Below, in pieces: positions 1 to 17,820 of a stretch of 64,000 bases of DNA. Origin of the DNA: Mesorhabditis belari (Eukaryota; Nematoda; Chromadorea; Rhabditida; Rhabditidae); the NCBI GenBank assembly GCA_958450365.1, contig CAUEEP010000760.1:1906962-1970961 (forward strand). The letters run 5' to 3'. Each line of letters opens with the position of its first letter. The first letter of the stretch is position 1. The notes beneath the pieces were generated by a model. That model was not told the origin of the DNA, did no database searches, and worked only from the letters and a program-made list of their open reading frames with translations. The position numbers and the translations under genes were made by a program.

Positions 1-60
1 ATCGATAGGTTCTGCTAAGCGGCTCCGGAGATTTCGAGGAATTTAGGCGACGCTCAGGGC
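1..60 (-). repeat. Fragment of TACCGTA-ended repeat family
   Basis: The first 60 bases match, in reverse complement and with a few differences, the stretch at 47886-47942. The shared part includes ATCGATAGGTTCTG, a run around TTTCGAG and TTTAGGCGACGC. The same segment lies inside the copies at 15.3 kb and 48.05-48.27 kb. It is a truncated copy cut by the window edge. Confidence 0.7.
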
Positions 61-75
61 ATCTTGAAAAAGGCT

Positions 76-134
76 TGCTGGCTTGCTGGATTGCTGGATT
101 GCTGGCTTGCTGGATTGCTGGATTGCTGGCTTTT
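76..134. repeat. Short tandem repeat, TTGCTGGA/TTGCTGGC
   Basis: About seven imperfect copies of an 8-bp unit (TTGCTGGA or TTGCTGGC) in a row. No coding role seen. Confidence 0.85.
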
Positions 135-925
135 TGCAAAAGTTCCCCAGTTATGGTTTTACGGATTTTATAAGGTAAAAACATCCAGTTTCAATCCAGT
201 AAAACGCAACTTTCTTGTGCTAAAATAGCATAGTTTTAATAATTCCAAATCTCTGTTGACACACTTTTTAATGGCACGTGGATGGGTGCAGAAAATTTTA
301 ATTTTGAGCCAGAATCTTAAATGTGCGAAATGGGGAAATTTTCCAAGAATGGGTGTGAATTTTCAGAGTTCTTTTCCCTTCCCTCTCCTCTAACCCGTCA
401 TTGTCAGCCCCTCAAAAGGAAGTGAGATTCAAACACAATGCATTGAGAAAAGAAAAGAAGTGAAGAAGTAAAGAAGTAAAGAAGTAAAGAACTTTGACTC
501 AATGAACTCTCCATCAGCATCTTGGGGAATGCTTGGAAAATAGAGGTCAGCATTTTTAAGCAGGTGGTTGAATGAAGAATGGAGTTGAATAGATTGGTTA
601 TCAGTTTGAGGAAGTTATTGAGAGGAAAAGTTGTAGAAAATCTATCATTTTTTTTGGTTTAGCTGACAAAAGCAAGCTTTTAAGCAGAATTATTAAGTTC
701 ATGAAGCTCAAGATACAAATTTTCGATTTTGATATGTTCACTTGTGAGCGTTGATGGCTGAACACCTCAAAGATGAGCATTTTCACCATTTTGCGCACAG
801 CTTACTAGATAATTTGTCAATTTTATAGGAGTAATATCATGTTTTCAAGAATTAAGCACTTAAACTAAACATTTTACAATTGAACTAAACATTTTACAAT
901 TGAATATGACAATTACAACTGAATC
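135..925. other. No gene seen
   Basis: AT-rich sequence with a short AAGAAGT-type run near 460-490. ORFs here are short and show neither splice-site context nor protein-like composition. Confidence 0.5.
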
Positions 926-1400
926 TTGGGAGTGGGACAAATTTGCGACATTTGCGCACCTTTTTTTCCGCACTTAGCCCATTAGCGCACCTTTTTTTGT
1001 GTTTCAAAAAGCTCTAAAAGCTAACATTAACCAATTTCTATTCCAAATGTTGTTTTTCTAGGTAATTTAAGGGTGTCGAATTCAAATTTTGACATAACAG
1101 AGAGTGTGGAACCAATTTGAAAGACAAAACAGACAAAAAAGATCAAATTACAGAAAATTGTTGATTTTTCTCTTTGTATAACTCCGTCCGTTCGCTTCCA
1201 CAAGCTCTGATATGCCAAAATTTCGATTCTACGCCCTAAAATTACCTAGAAAAACAACTTTTGGAATAGAAATTGGTTAATATTAGCTTTTTAGAACTTT
1301 TTAAAACGCGAAAAAAGTTGCGCTAATGGGCTAAATGCGGAAAAAAAAGTGCGCAAATGTCCGGGTGCGCAAAAAAAGGTAGCATTTGTCCCACTCCCAA
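926..1400. mobile_element. Foldback MITE, about 475 bp
   Basis: The ends are inverted copies: TTGGGAGTGGGACAAAT at the left and its complement, ATTTGTCCCACTCCCAA, at the right. Similarity continues inward for about 170 bp (arms about 926-1100 and 1215-1400), including a segment with CCAATTTCTATTCCAAA. A partial relative of the right half lies at 1592-1690. No transposase is encoded. The long imperfect arms suggest a foldback-type nonautonomous DNA element; the superfamily is unassigned. Confidence 0.8.
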
Positions 1401-1591
1401 AAGGGCCGTTTCAAATCTCATTGGACAGACTAGGAAATCAATTTTCTTCTTATTTTCTTATTAATGTTAATGTTATTGTTAATATTTTTGCATTGTTTCT
1501 TTATTAAATGTTATTTAACTTTTATTTTTTAGATAATGGGTCGTTGGAAACCTCTTTCTGCGTACGACAAAGGCCAAATTGGCGCTCGATC

Positions 1592-1690
1592 TAATGCTAA
1601 GTGCGGGCTAAGTGCTAATGGGCTAAGTGCGGAAAAAAAAGTGCGCAAATGTCCGGGTGCGCAAAAAAAGGTAGCATTTGTCTTTTCCCA
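1592..1690. repeat. Partial copy of the 926-1400 element
   Basis: Repeats the GTGCGCAAATGTCCGGG and GGTAGCATTTGTC blocks found in the right arm of the 926-1400 element. It is preceded by a small local duplication of CTAAGTGCGG-type sequence. Confidence 0.75.
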
Positions 1691-4600
1691 TGTCTTTTCC
1701 CTGAATCTTTTCCCATGAGGCCATCTGGTTTCTTTGCGGTTTCTTTTTCTTCATTCCAAATAAAATTTTTTGGCGCCAACCCCGTTCATCAATTTTAGCA
1801 GATAACTGAGAACTTTATAACCAAGTATTTTAAAGTATTTAAAGTATTCAAAGTATTCAAATTATTGAAATATTTGATATATAATATATTAAAATATTAT
1901 ATTTAAAAGTTTTCTGAATCAAAATCAAAATCAAAATCAAAAATCTAAACCCAATAATATTGACATCATTGGGATTGAAAAGAAAAAGTTTTGACGAGAG
2001 AAAACTCTGTTTTCCTTTTTCCTTTCTTGAGCAAAAGAGTATCACTACCAAAACTTGTAAACAGAAAGTTCAATAGAAAAGTTTTTCAAAAAGTTTTATC
2101 AAAAATTTCTAACAAATATTATAACAAACATTTTCATTTTAATTATGGATCGTTTTTGTTACGAATTAGTCAACAACGAAACACGAATTGGGGAAATCTA
2201 TTGAAATTGTTAATAGAAATCTATTGAAAATGTCAATAGACTTAAGAAATTGTTGATTGAAAGGTTGATTGAAAGGTTGATTGAAAGGTTGATTGAATTA
2301 TTGAATTATTGAATGAATTGAATGAATTATTGAATGAATTATTGAATGAATTTCACAAGAATGATTGAGTTATCTGTTTTCGAGAATAAAACGATCAATT
2401 CTTTTGTCGAGGCAACAAAATTTTTGCCTAGCGAGTGATAAGGAAAAGACGAAGCGTTCTGTGAAGGCTCTTAAAGGGGAGTGTAGAGATTTTGGTGTTT
2501 TCGAAAGATTTCAACGAGTTTAGGATTAAGATAAGAAATGAAATTGTGGAAATGACCACTCTAGAAGAGTCTAAGATGTATGAAATAGTTTAAGATGTTT
2601 AAGATGTATGAAATCAGTATGAAAATTGAGGAGTTGGCACAATTTCCCACTAGGTACAATGTTTAGAGTTTAGCTGACGCTTGCTCGATCGAAAACCATT
2701 GCTTTTTGGCTGAAATGGGTAAATCAAATCGTAAAACTTGTCAAAAAAGCTAGGATTGAATAAAAAGATATATGAAACTATCCTGAAATCTTTAGAATCT
2801 TGTTGTAAACTATGTCGGCACTAGAACTAGAACTATTGGCAATGAAAGAAAATGGTTTATTGGGTTAGAGAGTATAAAACGGCGGCATCTTCAGACGAAC
2901 TTTTAAAAAAAACTAAACGATAAGTTTTTCTCAAATTTTTTTCTAATAACAATTGAAGTTTTGTTGATTAAACACCAAAATTTGATTCCAATCTGATGAA
3001 TAGTTTTTCAGAAATGGCAATGAATGAGCTAAAGGCCGATTTTTGACTACCACGACATAGCTAAACTTGAACGACGTAAAACAGTAGTTTGATGCTAGTT
3101 TGATGCTAGTTTGATGCTAGTTTGATGCTTTTAGTCCGTCAAAAAGCCTTGTGGAGGGTATAATCGACAAGTAACCAAATTGCCAAAGTTGGAATAAGTT
3201 TTTGAATTTTAGAATAGATCCAAAATGTTTGTGATATCAAATCGTTGAATCTCGCAACCCAAGAAAGTCGAGAGGTCGATTGGGGGATTTCCTCGAACAG
3301 CAAAAATCATGTGACATCTCTTTTCGAGTGCAAAAACACATGAGAAGAGATACTCTCTGTGTTTGGGAGAAAAAAATGGCAGTCGTCGAGAACATTGGCC
3401 GGGAAAAATGGGGGGAGGGGAAAAGAGGTGGGGAAAATTGAGGGGGAAGTGAATAGGGGGAGGGGCTCTCGATCGATTCTCTCTCTTTTTCAGAGAGAGA
3501 GCGGGATCTTTCCCCTCTCAACCCCTTCATTTTTGCCACTTCATGAAAAAGGAATCTTTCACCCATTTGCTTGAAAATTGTGAGGTCATTGGGCTTAGGA
3601 TAAAGACTTTGCAAGAGTTTACAGTCTTATAAACTTTCTAAGACTTTATAGTCAACTTTATAAAACTTTACAGTCAACTTTATAAGAATTTACAATCTTA
3701 TAAAGTTGACAAGCTGATTATATAGACTGTGCAAAGGCTTAGGCTAGGCTATTTTTGCTCATTAGAAACCGTGTGCCCTTGTAAACCTTACACACCCATT
3801 GTAAACCTTGCAAACCTTGTAAACCTTGTAAACCCGTGTGCTAAACGCGATTAGCTTTTACTGGAATCCAGCCCGTAAACGCACGTCTTCTGGCACACAA
3901 ATGAGTATCAAAGGTATACAAAATCAACAACCAAAGTCTACAGAAACAATTTTACGCACTGTCACTAAAATATTCAGCTAAAAAGCGTCAGAATATCGAC
4001 TAAATACCAACTATTTGCTTCCATTGAAAAGCTTGCCCTTTCCAATTCTATCATTTTTGCTATCTCTTAGAAAAATTCTCCATTTTTTTCAAAAAGAGGA
4101 AGTTTTTGATGAGAATTTTCGCTCATTAGAAACGTGAGATTCTGGGAAACGAAAGTTTAGTGGAATTCGTTTGAAAAAGAATGGAGAAATGGGGAAATTG
4201 AAAGTCTATCAGTTGGATCTCATTAAATTACAAGTATTATGAAATTTGTTAGAGTTTGATTGGAATTTGTTAGAATTTAGATTATGTTAGAGTAATAGAG
4301 TTTAAAACTCATGTTCCTCAGCTGAACAGAGATCAATCTTTACCTTTATCTTAGAGAGATTACCCTGCTGACTCAATAGGGACAGGTGTAACACTTTTTT
4401 TTGTGTTCTAGTCTCATAAATTTTCTTCAAAAGCCGTTCAAAAACAGTTTAAAAACATTTCTTGACAATAATATCAATTGATCTTTGCAGATTCTTTTTT
4501 AGATAAGGATTGAATTGAAAATCTACAAAGGATTGAATTTTTTTGGATCCAAGCAACTGTGCAAATAAGAAAACTCAGAAAAAACGGCTCAATGGAGAAA

Positions 4601-5806
4601 TTTGTGTGCGCAAATCATAAAGATTTCAATGATTCTGAATATTTGAGACAAATTTGACTATTGATCTTGAAAAATCTTGCAAAAATCTAGCAAAAATAGA
4701 TAGCTTTTGAGCTTTTTAGATTACTAGGGATCTTGGTGAGTAAAATTGAAAATAGTTGGGTAAAGCTTTGATTGTTAGAGTCCATATAATGATCAAGAAC
4801 TTGGGTTTTAAACAAAATTTCCAAGAAGAATAACAAATTTGACATTTGGCTAAGAAGAATGACACATTTTAATCACTAACAACAATCTGCGCAAGCCAAA
4901 AAAACCCATGAATCTAAAAAAGAGTCCCGAAAAAGTCTCACTCCAAAGAAAACTACAAAAATGATGATGTAAGCCACTTGTCAACGGCAAGAGATTAGCA
5001 AAAAAGTTGGAAATGAATGCTGCAATTAAGCGATCGGAGATTTCCATAGAAAAAGACGAAACTAATCTCCTCTCACCGCTCACAAGAGTAGCAAAATATC
5101 AGCCGGGTCCAAAGCGATTCGTTTTCATTCAATGAGGCTAATCTCCGCCGTTTTTTTTCCTCTTTTCCTTCACCCAGCAACACATAATTGAAAATTTTGA
5201 AACGCAAAGAAAGGCAGCAAAAACTATTGAACAGAAACTATTGAATAAAAACTATTTAACAAAAATTATTGAACAAAAACATTGTCTCAAACTATTTTAT
5301 TGACTCATAAGCTTTTGTTTTGATATCTTGATTGACTCGAGCCTACGTATTGTGGATCGGGTTACGTCTTTGCTGGAATCTAGAAGATTAGGCTGTTGAT
5401 GGCTGAAAATCGTCATAACAACTTAGATTCTATATGAAAAACAAATATTTCTGCATTTTTGCAATTCATTACATCAAATCTCTTTTCTCTAACAAAGAAC
5501 AAACGAAAAATGACAAAAACTAGGCAGGTTATGAGCGATGAAATGAGGTCAACAATTTGCATAGTGCGTAAAAACCGGAAGTCGAGTATAGCGGAGGGGC
5601 AACAATAGGAATTGAGAGGGATAGTGTTCTCCTTCATTGTATTGAAGTCATTGTACTTGAAGGGAGAGTGTGAGAATGCATGACGACATAGAAGTTTGCT
5701 AATAGTAGCACAATAAGAAGATTTAGGCCTTTAAGTCTTATTGAAAACTATTTTATTAACACATGAAGCTGGATAGGCATTTGTTTTAGTGAAAATCTGT
5801 ACAATC
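1691..5806. other. No gene seen; low-complexity and minor repeats
   Basis: About 4.1 kb without a coding region I can support. It holds short tandem runs: ATTGAAAGGTTG at about 2255-2295, TTGATGCTAG at about 3088-3130, and ACTTTATAGTCAACTTTATAA-like units at about 3620-3700. Open frames at 3237-3614 and 4850-5083 have biased composition and no recognisable domain. Confidence 0.5.
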
Positions 5807-5997
5807 GACTCTCGATTTAACGACTCGATACAACGATTTTGAATCTGCGTAGTTGCCCAGCTAAACGGTTTCTGTGTAGCTGCCCAGCCAAACGCAATCG
5901 TTGGCCGTTCAGAGCAGTTACGCAAGAGATTTGGGGCAGGTTTTAGAATAATTAAATCGAAATTCTTGGCGCCGAGCAAATCGTTAAATCGAGAGTC
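5807..5997. mobile_element. Small TIR element (MITE), about 190 bp
   Basis: Starts with GACTCTCGATTTAACGA and ends with the exact complement, TCGTTAAATCGAGAGTC, giving 17-bp perfect terminal inverted repeats. The interior is AT-moderate with no transposase. The size and the CTCGATTTAACG-like end fit nonautonomous pogo/Tc1-type elements; that assignment is inference. Confidence 0.75.
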
Positions 5998-6762
5998 TTT
6001 TATAATGTAATTTCTATGAGAATTCTATGAGAATTGAGTCAGTTTTGGGTCAATTCGCTAGCTTTAAACAAGACTTAATCGTTCTTAATAGATAAATTTT
6101 GTATTGCAATCAAAGTCTGACAATAAAATGCAATGGTTAAGCTAAACCGAAACTGCAATCATCAGTCGATGAAAGAATGAAGCGAAGAAAAAAAAATGCG
6201 TGACGAAATCAATAGATGAGGCTTCCCTCTTTCATCCATCAAACAGTTCCTTTCACCCGCTATATATTCCGGTTCAATGAGGAAAAGCTAGAGAAGAGAA
6301 TTGATAGAAAGAAAGAAACAGAAAATATTAATGGAGAGAATGATGAGGGATTCAACGATCCCGATGCGCTCAATGTATTCTGTGAATCTTTGATCATGGG
6401 GAATACCTCGTTATGAGGGAAGTGATTGTGAATTCTTGAGAACAAAAAGCTTTGTTGAAAAATAACAGAGCTTTAAAGTAGTTAAACAAAGAGCTAAAGC
6501 CATGTCTTGCTCGAGTTTTAAAGGAAATTTGGGAGATCTGAAAGCGTTTACCTTTATCTATGTAACAATATTGGTTTAGCAAAAGTTTAAAAAATAGAAC
6601 ACTGCAGGATTTTTAACTTACGATGCTGAATAAGGAACGAATAGGCGTTTCAAAGCCTATTTGTTTTCCTTTTCATTACAATTAGAGGCCCTAAATTCAA
6701 AAAAAGCTTACAATTAGTTAATTAAAATGAAGAACTTTTTATGCTTGAAGTAAAATCTAATA
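5998..6762. other. No gene seen
   Basis: AT-rich sequence. Short open frames at 6216-6582 are lysine/glutamate-rich or of ordinary random composition and lack splice context. Confidence 0.45.
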
Positions 6763-7040
6763 TATAAAAGAGCAGTGTCTGTCCGTCCGTCCGTCTATCT
6801 GTACGGGCTTTTTCCCAGCCGTCTTTGGGCCAAAAAAGCTGAAATTTTTAAAACAAGTCTTAAAATATATTGTAGTCGTGCCATCTAAATAAAAAAATCA
6901 AAAATCAAAGTTGATTGGCATTACGTGGGGTCGAACCCGGCTCGTGTGGGCCGTAGACGAGCGCGCGCCTGACTGCGCCACGGCGAGACGTCTAGCAAGC
7001 CAGAAAAACCCGCTGTTAGACGGGTTATTCTGGTTTTTCA
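6763..7040 (-). mobile_element. SINE-like element with tRNA-like head
   Basis: On the minus strand, about 6918-6992 reads as a tRNA-like unit. It has an A-box-like TGGCGCAGTCAGG and a B-box GGGTTCGACCC about 40 bases apart. The other end carries a TATATAAAAG then TCCGTCCGTCCGTC tract near 6765-6798. The same combination recurs at 8.6-8.9 kb. This matches the plan of a tRNA-derived SINE. It is not a functional tRNA: the acceptor stem is poor and it sits in a repeat family. Confidence 0.65.
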
Positions 7041-8365
7041 GATTTTTCAGCTGGTGACAATAATAAAGTCATACATATCGGTGAGAAAATCAAGCGGAAA
7101 AGCAAAATGATGATGCACAGAAGAGAAAAAGAGAAAAAGTCCATGTTTGCGCCCGAACGGCTATTTCCGGAGCCCGGAAGGGGGGCTGGGGGTGGGAAAG
7201 GAAAGGAAAGCACCCCTTCTCCTCCAAGAAAGTGACACCCCTTTGAAAGTCCTCTTTTCGAGTTCTCGATCTCACCATCCCACTTTGATTCTAGAAAAAA
7301 GACCAGGAACCAAAAGAGAAACGTGATTTAGCTAAGATCACACAATTCACTGCGTCTAAATGAATTGGTTATTGAGAGTAGATTTGATTGGTAGAAAAAG
7401 AGATCTGTTATGAGATTGTTATGAGATTATTATGAGATTTGAAATTGGGTTTGCCCCGAAAATTGTTATTTGAATCGAACTTGTTGATCCGCTGGGTTAT
7501 GGTATTCTTAGACTTGTACTTTGCTTTGCTTAACTTTGCTTACTCTTAGAACTTTGGCAGGTATGCCAGGGTATACCAGGGTATACCAGGGTATTCTTAG
7601 CCTTAAAACTCAAAAATCACAAACTAACTTCTACAATTTAAAAGATTGCACCAAAAGAGCTAACAAATAGCTTGAAAAATCTCATAGCTGGAAGCAAATG
7701 TGTTTACTTTGAGACATCCTTTTCTTGTTTGTTTCCATTTTTAGTCCGTCGACCGATTTGGAGCCTCTTCCTTTTCTATTCCTTTTTAAAGTCTCAAAGA
7801 GACTCCCTCACCAATAGACCACAAACAATAGCATTACGGGAATTAAAGTCAAAATTACAGGCCTTTCCCAGCTTCCATTAAAGAAAAGAAATTTTCCTTG
7901 ACTCTTTTTTTTGATCACTTCTCATTTCTTCAGCTGTACGAATTCAATTTACATCGAAATTAGGGCGGATTATCGAGAAAAAGGTCTACGGGAATTTGAA
8001 ATGAAAAACAAGACTGAGTCTAGATTAGATAGGGTTAGGTAGTTAAAAGAATCACAAAAATTGGTTCTCAGGAATAGTTCTCAGGAATTGGAAAGTTTAT
8101 GGTTAATTATCATTAAGTTATTTTAAACATTGAGCCTTTAGATTGTTAGATAGTAAGTATTTTTAGATAGTAAGTATTTTTAGACAGTAAGATTGTTTGA
8201 TCTACGTTTTCTAAGCTATACGTCCACTTTTCTAATGCGTTTGATTGAATTTTGAGTCTTTGCTTGGATCTATTTGACATAAAGAAGGCTCAGATTTATT
8301 GAAAGTTCATATAGGACGTGGTAAGAGCAATGCATTAAGTTGGCTGCGGTGTTCGCTAAAAACAA
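7041..8365. other. No gene seen
   Basis: No supported coding region. A minor GTATACCAGG run lies at about 7560-7595. Open frames at 7025-7278 overlap each other in two frames and reflect G-rich sequence. Confidence 0.45.
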
Positions 8366-8439
8366 TGACTGCAGGCAGGGTCGAACCTGTAGCTCCGGAT
8401 TTGGGGACAGACGCTCTGGCAATCCACCATGAGGGCACA
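8366..8439 (-). repeat. tRNA-like sequence, second family
   Basis: On the minus strand there is an A-box-like TGGTGGATTGCCAGAG and a B-box GGTTCGACCC with tRNA-like spacing. It differs in sequence from the TGGCGCAG family, so it is probably a SINE head of another type. No good cloverleaf acceptor pairing was seen. Confidence 0.5.
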
Positions 8440-8594
8440 TTGAATCCGATACTTTTCTGCGCCCTTTCCTCTCAAGGGCTGTCTGTGCTGCCCTTGAGGA
8501 TCCTTGAGCCCTTAAGGAGCCCTTGAGGAGGCCCGACTATCTAAGACCAGCCGGGAAACTGTTTTTCCGGATTTTTTGGGGAAGAACGGCTTTT

Positions 8595-8895
8595 GTCGCC
8601 ATGGCGCAGCGGATAGCGCGCCGGTCTATCGCCCATACGATCCGGGTTTGACCCCCGCATACGACACCACTTTTGTTTTTAAAAAAATCCAAAGGCACAT
8701 TGCACAACTACATTGAATTCCCTACTCAACGGCGCAAAATTCATTGCAAACGGTCATCTGGGAGCTGAGGAGTAGCGCGCACAGAGAGACGGACAGACAG
8801 ATGGACATACAGACGGACAGACAGACGGACAGACAGACAGAAGACCTCTTAGTCTCTTTATATATAGTAGATATACAAAAAAATAAAACATCCGT
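8595..8895 (+). mobile_element. SINE-like element with tRNA-like head and GACAGACA tail
   Basis: Positions 8595-8667 hold a tRNA-like unit: A-box-like TGGCGCAGCGG and a degenerate B-box GGGTTTGACCC. The tail has a GACGGACAGACAGA-type simple repeat (8779-8845) and a TATATAGTAG stretch. It is the same family as 6763-7040 in the other orientation. Confidence 0.65.
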
Positions 8896-10364
8896 CCGTC
8901 TGTCACGCCTACACGACAATACAAATTACGTCAACGTAAAATTACAACGAAGTGAGCTAGAAAGCTGAAAATTTGTACTCGGGGGTTTTCGGGGGTGAGG
9001 AACTCAAATCTGCAATTAGATTTATGCTACGTGCTCTCAGTACCTCTAAGGAGAGTGCGGCCGCTTAACGGCTATATTCTTAGCTTTACATTAAATTCAC
9101 ATTATTGACAAGCCAACGGTTTGTCAATTAGTGTAAAATCTCAATTAGATATCAAGCTTTGATCATCTTCTTGCTTACTCAATTCAAATGAACATACCAA
9201 TGAAGCAGTGGGCAGTCCCGAGCTCATAGTTCTGCGTCTTCTGTTTCGCTGAAGGGTTGCTAAATGCAAGATTTGGAGGTGATTCAACCGTTGCGCCGTT
9301 GTGAACGATTTGTTGGACACAGGCGAATAAAAAGTCTTCTCTGATTGATTGTTTCAATGTCTTGTTGATGTTGATGTCTTTTTCTGAAAGTGAAAGAGGT
9401 ATGAGTGAAAAGTACAAAGGAAAAGCTACAAAGGAAAATCTCAAAATAAAAAGAAAAGTCGCAAAAGGGTCACAACGGGATTGACAAACGATAATCGATA
9501 ATTGATATTCACAAGATAAACTTTTAAAATAAGAATTAAACAGGTTTCAAATCGCTTTCAATCGAATTTGTTTTCGATTCGATCAGCATGACTTTTTGTT
9601 GACAATGTGCATTATTATGAAACAAGGAAAGAAACCAGAAATCAGAAATTAGGAAAACTAAGAACTTCAGCCTTAAAAACCAAGAACTTCAACCTTAAAA
9701 GCCTTATCAAGTGCACAAGCCTTTCAATTCCCAAGCAATCAATCCATCGGCTTTCATCTTTTTAAGGAAAAAGAGAAGATCATTGAGAGCAATCAAAAAG
9801 AGAGAAGAAATCATATGGAAGGCCGTGACGCTCCTTTGGACGCGTTGCGGCTTTTACCCTTTTCTTCTCTTCCTTTTCCATTCCCACCCGCAGGGCCAAA
9901 TATCGGCTATTGGAAAACCCGGCAACTCTCCCACTTTTCTCCAACTTTCTCCAATAATTGCCCAAAATTTAGCCCACTCATTGTTTGCTTAAAGCTATTG
10001 TTTAAGAGAATCATTCTTTTAAAGCTTCAAAGTTCGTTTTCTGTCAAATTTATCCACTAAATAGTTTCCCGGCTTTGTTGTTAGTCATAGCTTTCTTTTG
10101 TGATCACTATTTACCCAACTTTTAAACTATTAATTCAGATTTTAGCAACAATCAATAATTTTCCGTAATTTTCCAGGAAATTACCAATTTTTTCAAGCAA
10201 AATGAACTTGTAATCAAAAAAAACATCTGTGCTTTTGATAATTGCCTGCAGAGTTGGCTTAAGACTTAGCTATTGATGGAATCAATTGTTCAAAAAGTTC
10301 TTTTATCGCTTTCATTTGTTTTTATTGATTCAATTCTCGTAAATTCTTATCATTTACTTTTTTT
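8896..10364. other. No gene seen; upstream region of the AP-2 mu gene
   Basis: No coding region recognised. The 3' part must contain the promoter of the gene starting at 10389, but no clear TATA box or other motif stands out. Confidence 0.4.
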
Positions 10365-10366
10365 AG
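10365..10366 (+). promoter_or_regulatory. Probable trans-splice acceptor
   Basis: A pyrimidine run followed by AG, 22 bases before the start ATG of the AP-2 mu gene, with no donor site nearby. In nematodes this arrangement commonly marks spliced-leader addition. Inference from context. Confidence 0.5.
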
Positions 10367-10388
10367 CCTCTCTTGGGTATCGGCCACG

Positions 10389-16159
<5,771 letters not shown>

Positions 16160-16527
16160 TTCATTCCTTGATCCCTAGAATCTCTAAAAGCATTTCTCTC
16201 ATTGCCCACCTTTTCGGGCTCTTCCCAAAGCATAATTTATTATCTCTAACTTATTTCTCAAGCTCAATTTCACAATTTGTAGTGTTCTTTTTGTATAACT
16301 TGCCAATCTCTTATATTTCAATACATGTGATTATATTTATTATCTAATTTTTAAAAGCATTGCCATTTTTTTATGGCTATGGGCGGTTGTGCGTTGTCCC
16401 CGGATTTGCAATAGAGCTGAAACAGTGATCGATTTATTTTCGAGTTGTAAAATGTAGCCAGTTCTGTTCTATTCACATTCCCGTAAAAAGCTTATTTATC
16501 TGTATGACCCAAATTAGATGTTGTTTA
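16160..16527. other. 3' flank of the AP-2 mu gene
   Basis: Probable 3' UTR and convergent intergenic space. The AP-2 mu gene (plus) and the first ShKT gene (minus) end 530 bp apart. The nearest plus-strand AATAAA is at 16550-16555, inside the start of the inverted-repeat arm. Confidence 0.45.
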
Positions 16528-16642
16528 ATGTAAAGGATTAGAGGTGTTGAATAAATTTTATTTATTAGTATTTATTAGTATTTAAGCCAACATTTTACAA
16601 CCGAGTCTTGTGCATTTTCAAAGATCTAATTCCTAGCAAACA

Positions 16643-16648
16643 TTTATT
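16643..16648 (-). terminator. Polyadenylation signal of ShKT gene A
   Basis: AATAAA on the minus strand 42 bases downstream of the stop codon, mirrored by 22677-22682 in the other arm. Confidence 0.6.
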
Positions 16649-16689
16649 TCTTTCCTATTTCTGTACAATGATCTTTAATTTCTGCCAGA

Positions 16690-17386
16690 TTATCCAGAAC
16701 AGAATCCACAAGTGACAGGGCATTGAACAACCATCACAGAGTAATAGGCAGAGCTTGAACACAAATATGAGAGGCGAGTACAATCAGAGACTCCAGTTGA
16801 TGGGTTCACCAAATCGACACAAGCTGAAAGTTCAGTTTTGTCTTAGTAACAGACAAGTAACTGATTGTTTCGAGTAAACTCACTGGAATTTGTGGATGTC
16901 GATGATGTGCAATATCCACATGTTTTGCGGCATTGTTTCTTCATGAATGTCACATAGTAGCGTCTGAAAGCGACAGCTCATTAGTCGAAGTTGAACTTTC
17001 TCACTCCAGTTATCTTTAATCAAGCTTCTCACCAACCTTGTACAATATCCAATAGCAGCTCGAGCCGCACAATCAGAGACACCCGTCGCAGCATTCGTTA
17101 AGTCAACACAAGCTGGAGTTGTAGTTGTTGAAGTTGAAGAAGATGTGTTCGATACAACAGAAGCAAGAGGACAGCATTGAAGAGACCCATCGGCGAATGT
17201 GGCACAAATAGCCGTTGTACCGCATGCTGATCCATCAACTGCCGTGGGACAAGCTAAAGAATGTTTGGGTAATTTGTCGAAAGAAAACAACTCACGTCCA
17301 GTAGCTACTGTGGTAGAGGCACAAGATGTTGAACGGGCAACTTGAATGAAGACAAGGAGCAGAGTTGATTTGAGGAGAGAACACAT
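16690..17386 (-). CDS. Secreted two-ShKT-domain protein A
   Basis: Predicted extracellular cysteine-rich protein; molecular function unknown. Four exons: 17296-17386, 17037-17253, 16884-16963, 16690-16823, all GT/AG and in phase, giving 173 aa. An N-terminal hydrophobic signal peptide starts MCSLLKSTLLLVFIQVARS. A short cysteine module with PCPTAVDGSACGTT and ending LQCCP follows, then a Ser/Thr-rich linker, a first ShKT domain (six Cys, from CVDLTNAATGVSDC to QCRKTCGYC) and a second ShKT domain (CVDLVNPSTGVSDC to CPVTCGFC). The ShKT fold is a three-disulfide module common in nematode secreted and surface proteins, often as an accessory domain. Divergent with gene B across 487 bp; mirror copy of gene D. 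Intron 3 is 60 bp. Confidence 0.9.
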
Positions 17387-17440
17387 TTTGATTGATTTGA
17401 ATTCTTGAGCCGAGTTGATAACTATCCATAATTTTTGGCC

Positions 17441-17448
17441 CTTTTATA
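17441..17448 (-). promoter_or_regulatory. TATA box of ShKT gene A
   Basis: TATAAAAG on the minus strand, 55 bases upstream of the start ATG; same sequence and spacing as at gene D. Confidence 0.65.
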
Positions 17449-17812
17449 GCATCCAAAATCTAATTGCAACAAAGGATTAAACTTTCACGAGATCTGAATA
17501 AACAAATCGACAATGGAAAGCAAAACGTGTGTCAGCTCACAGCAAGAAGAAACAATTGCTTTGTATTATTTTAGTGTTTTTCTAGAAGCTGTCTAAACAG
17601 TGTCAAACGTGAAAGTGTGCTCGTTGTTTAGAAGGAGAAAATAGATGTAAATGGGTTACTCAAATATGAATTTCAAATGGGAAAACAGAACATTTGAGTC
17701 TAATTTGCAGAAGATGAGTAGAAAAGGTTCAATATTGGTTTCACTTTTAGAAATGTTTGCATAGGTTTTGGCACGGTTAATCACGTACAAGATTGTTGTA
17801 GAAGAATGTTGC

Positions 17813-17820
17813 TATATAAG
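17813..17820 (+). promoter_or_regulatory. TATA box of ShKT gene B
   Basis: TATATAAG 54 bases upstream of the ATG at 17874, mirrored at gene C. Confidence 0.65.

Noticed and set aside
3237..3614. 125-codon frame on minus strand and overlapping plus frame
   Set aside because: Ser/Pro/Arg-rich on one strand and Gly/Lys-rich on the other, caused by G-rich low-complexity DNA; no domain.
8595..8667. Functional tRNA gene
   Set aside because: Boxes are present, but the B-box is altered (GGGTTTGACCC), stems pair poorly, and several relatives in the window carry the same repeat tail.
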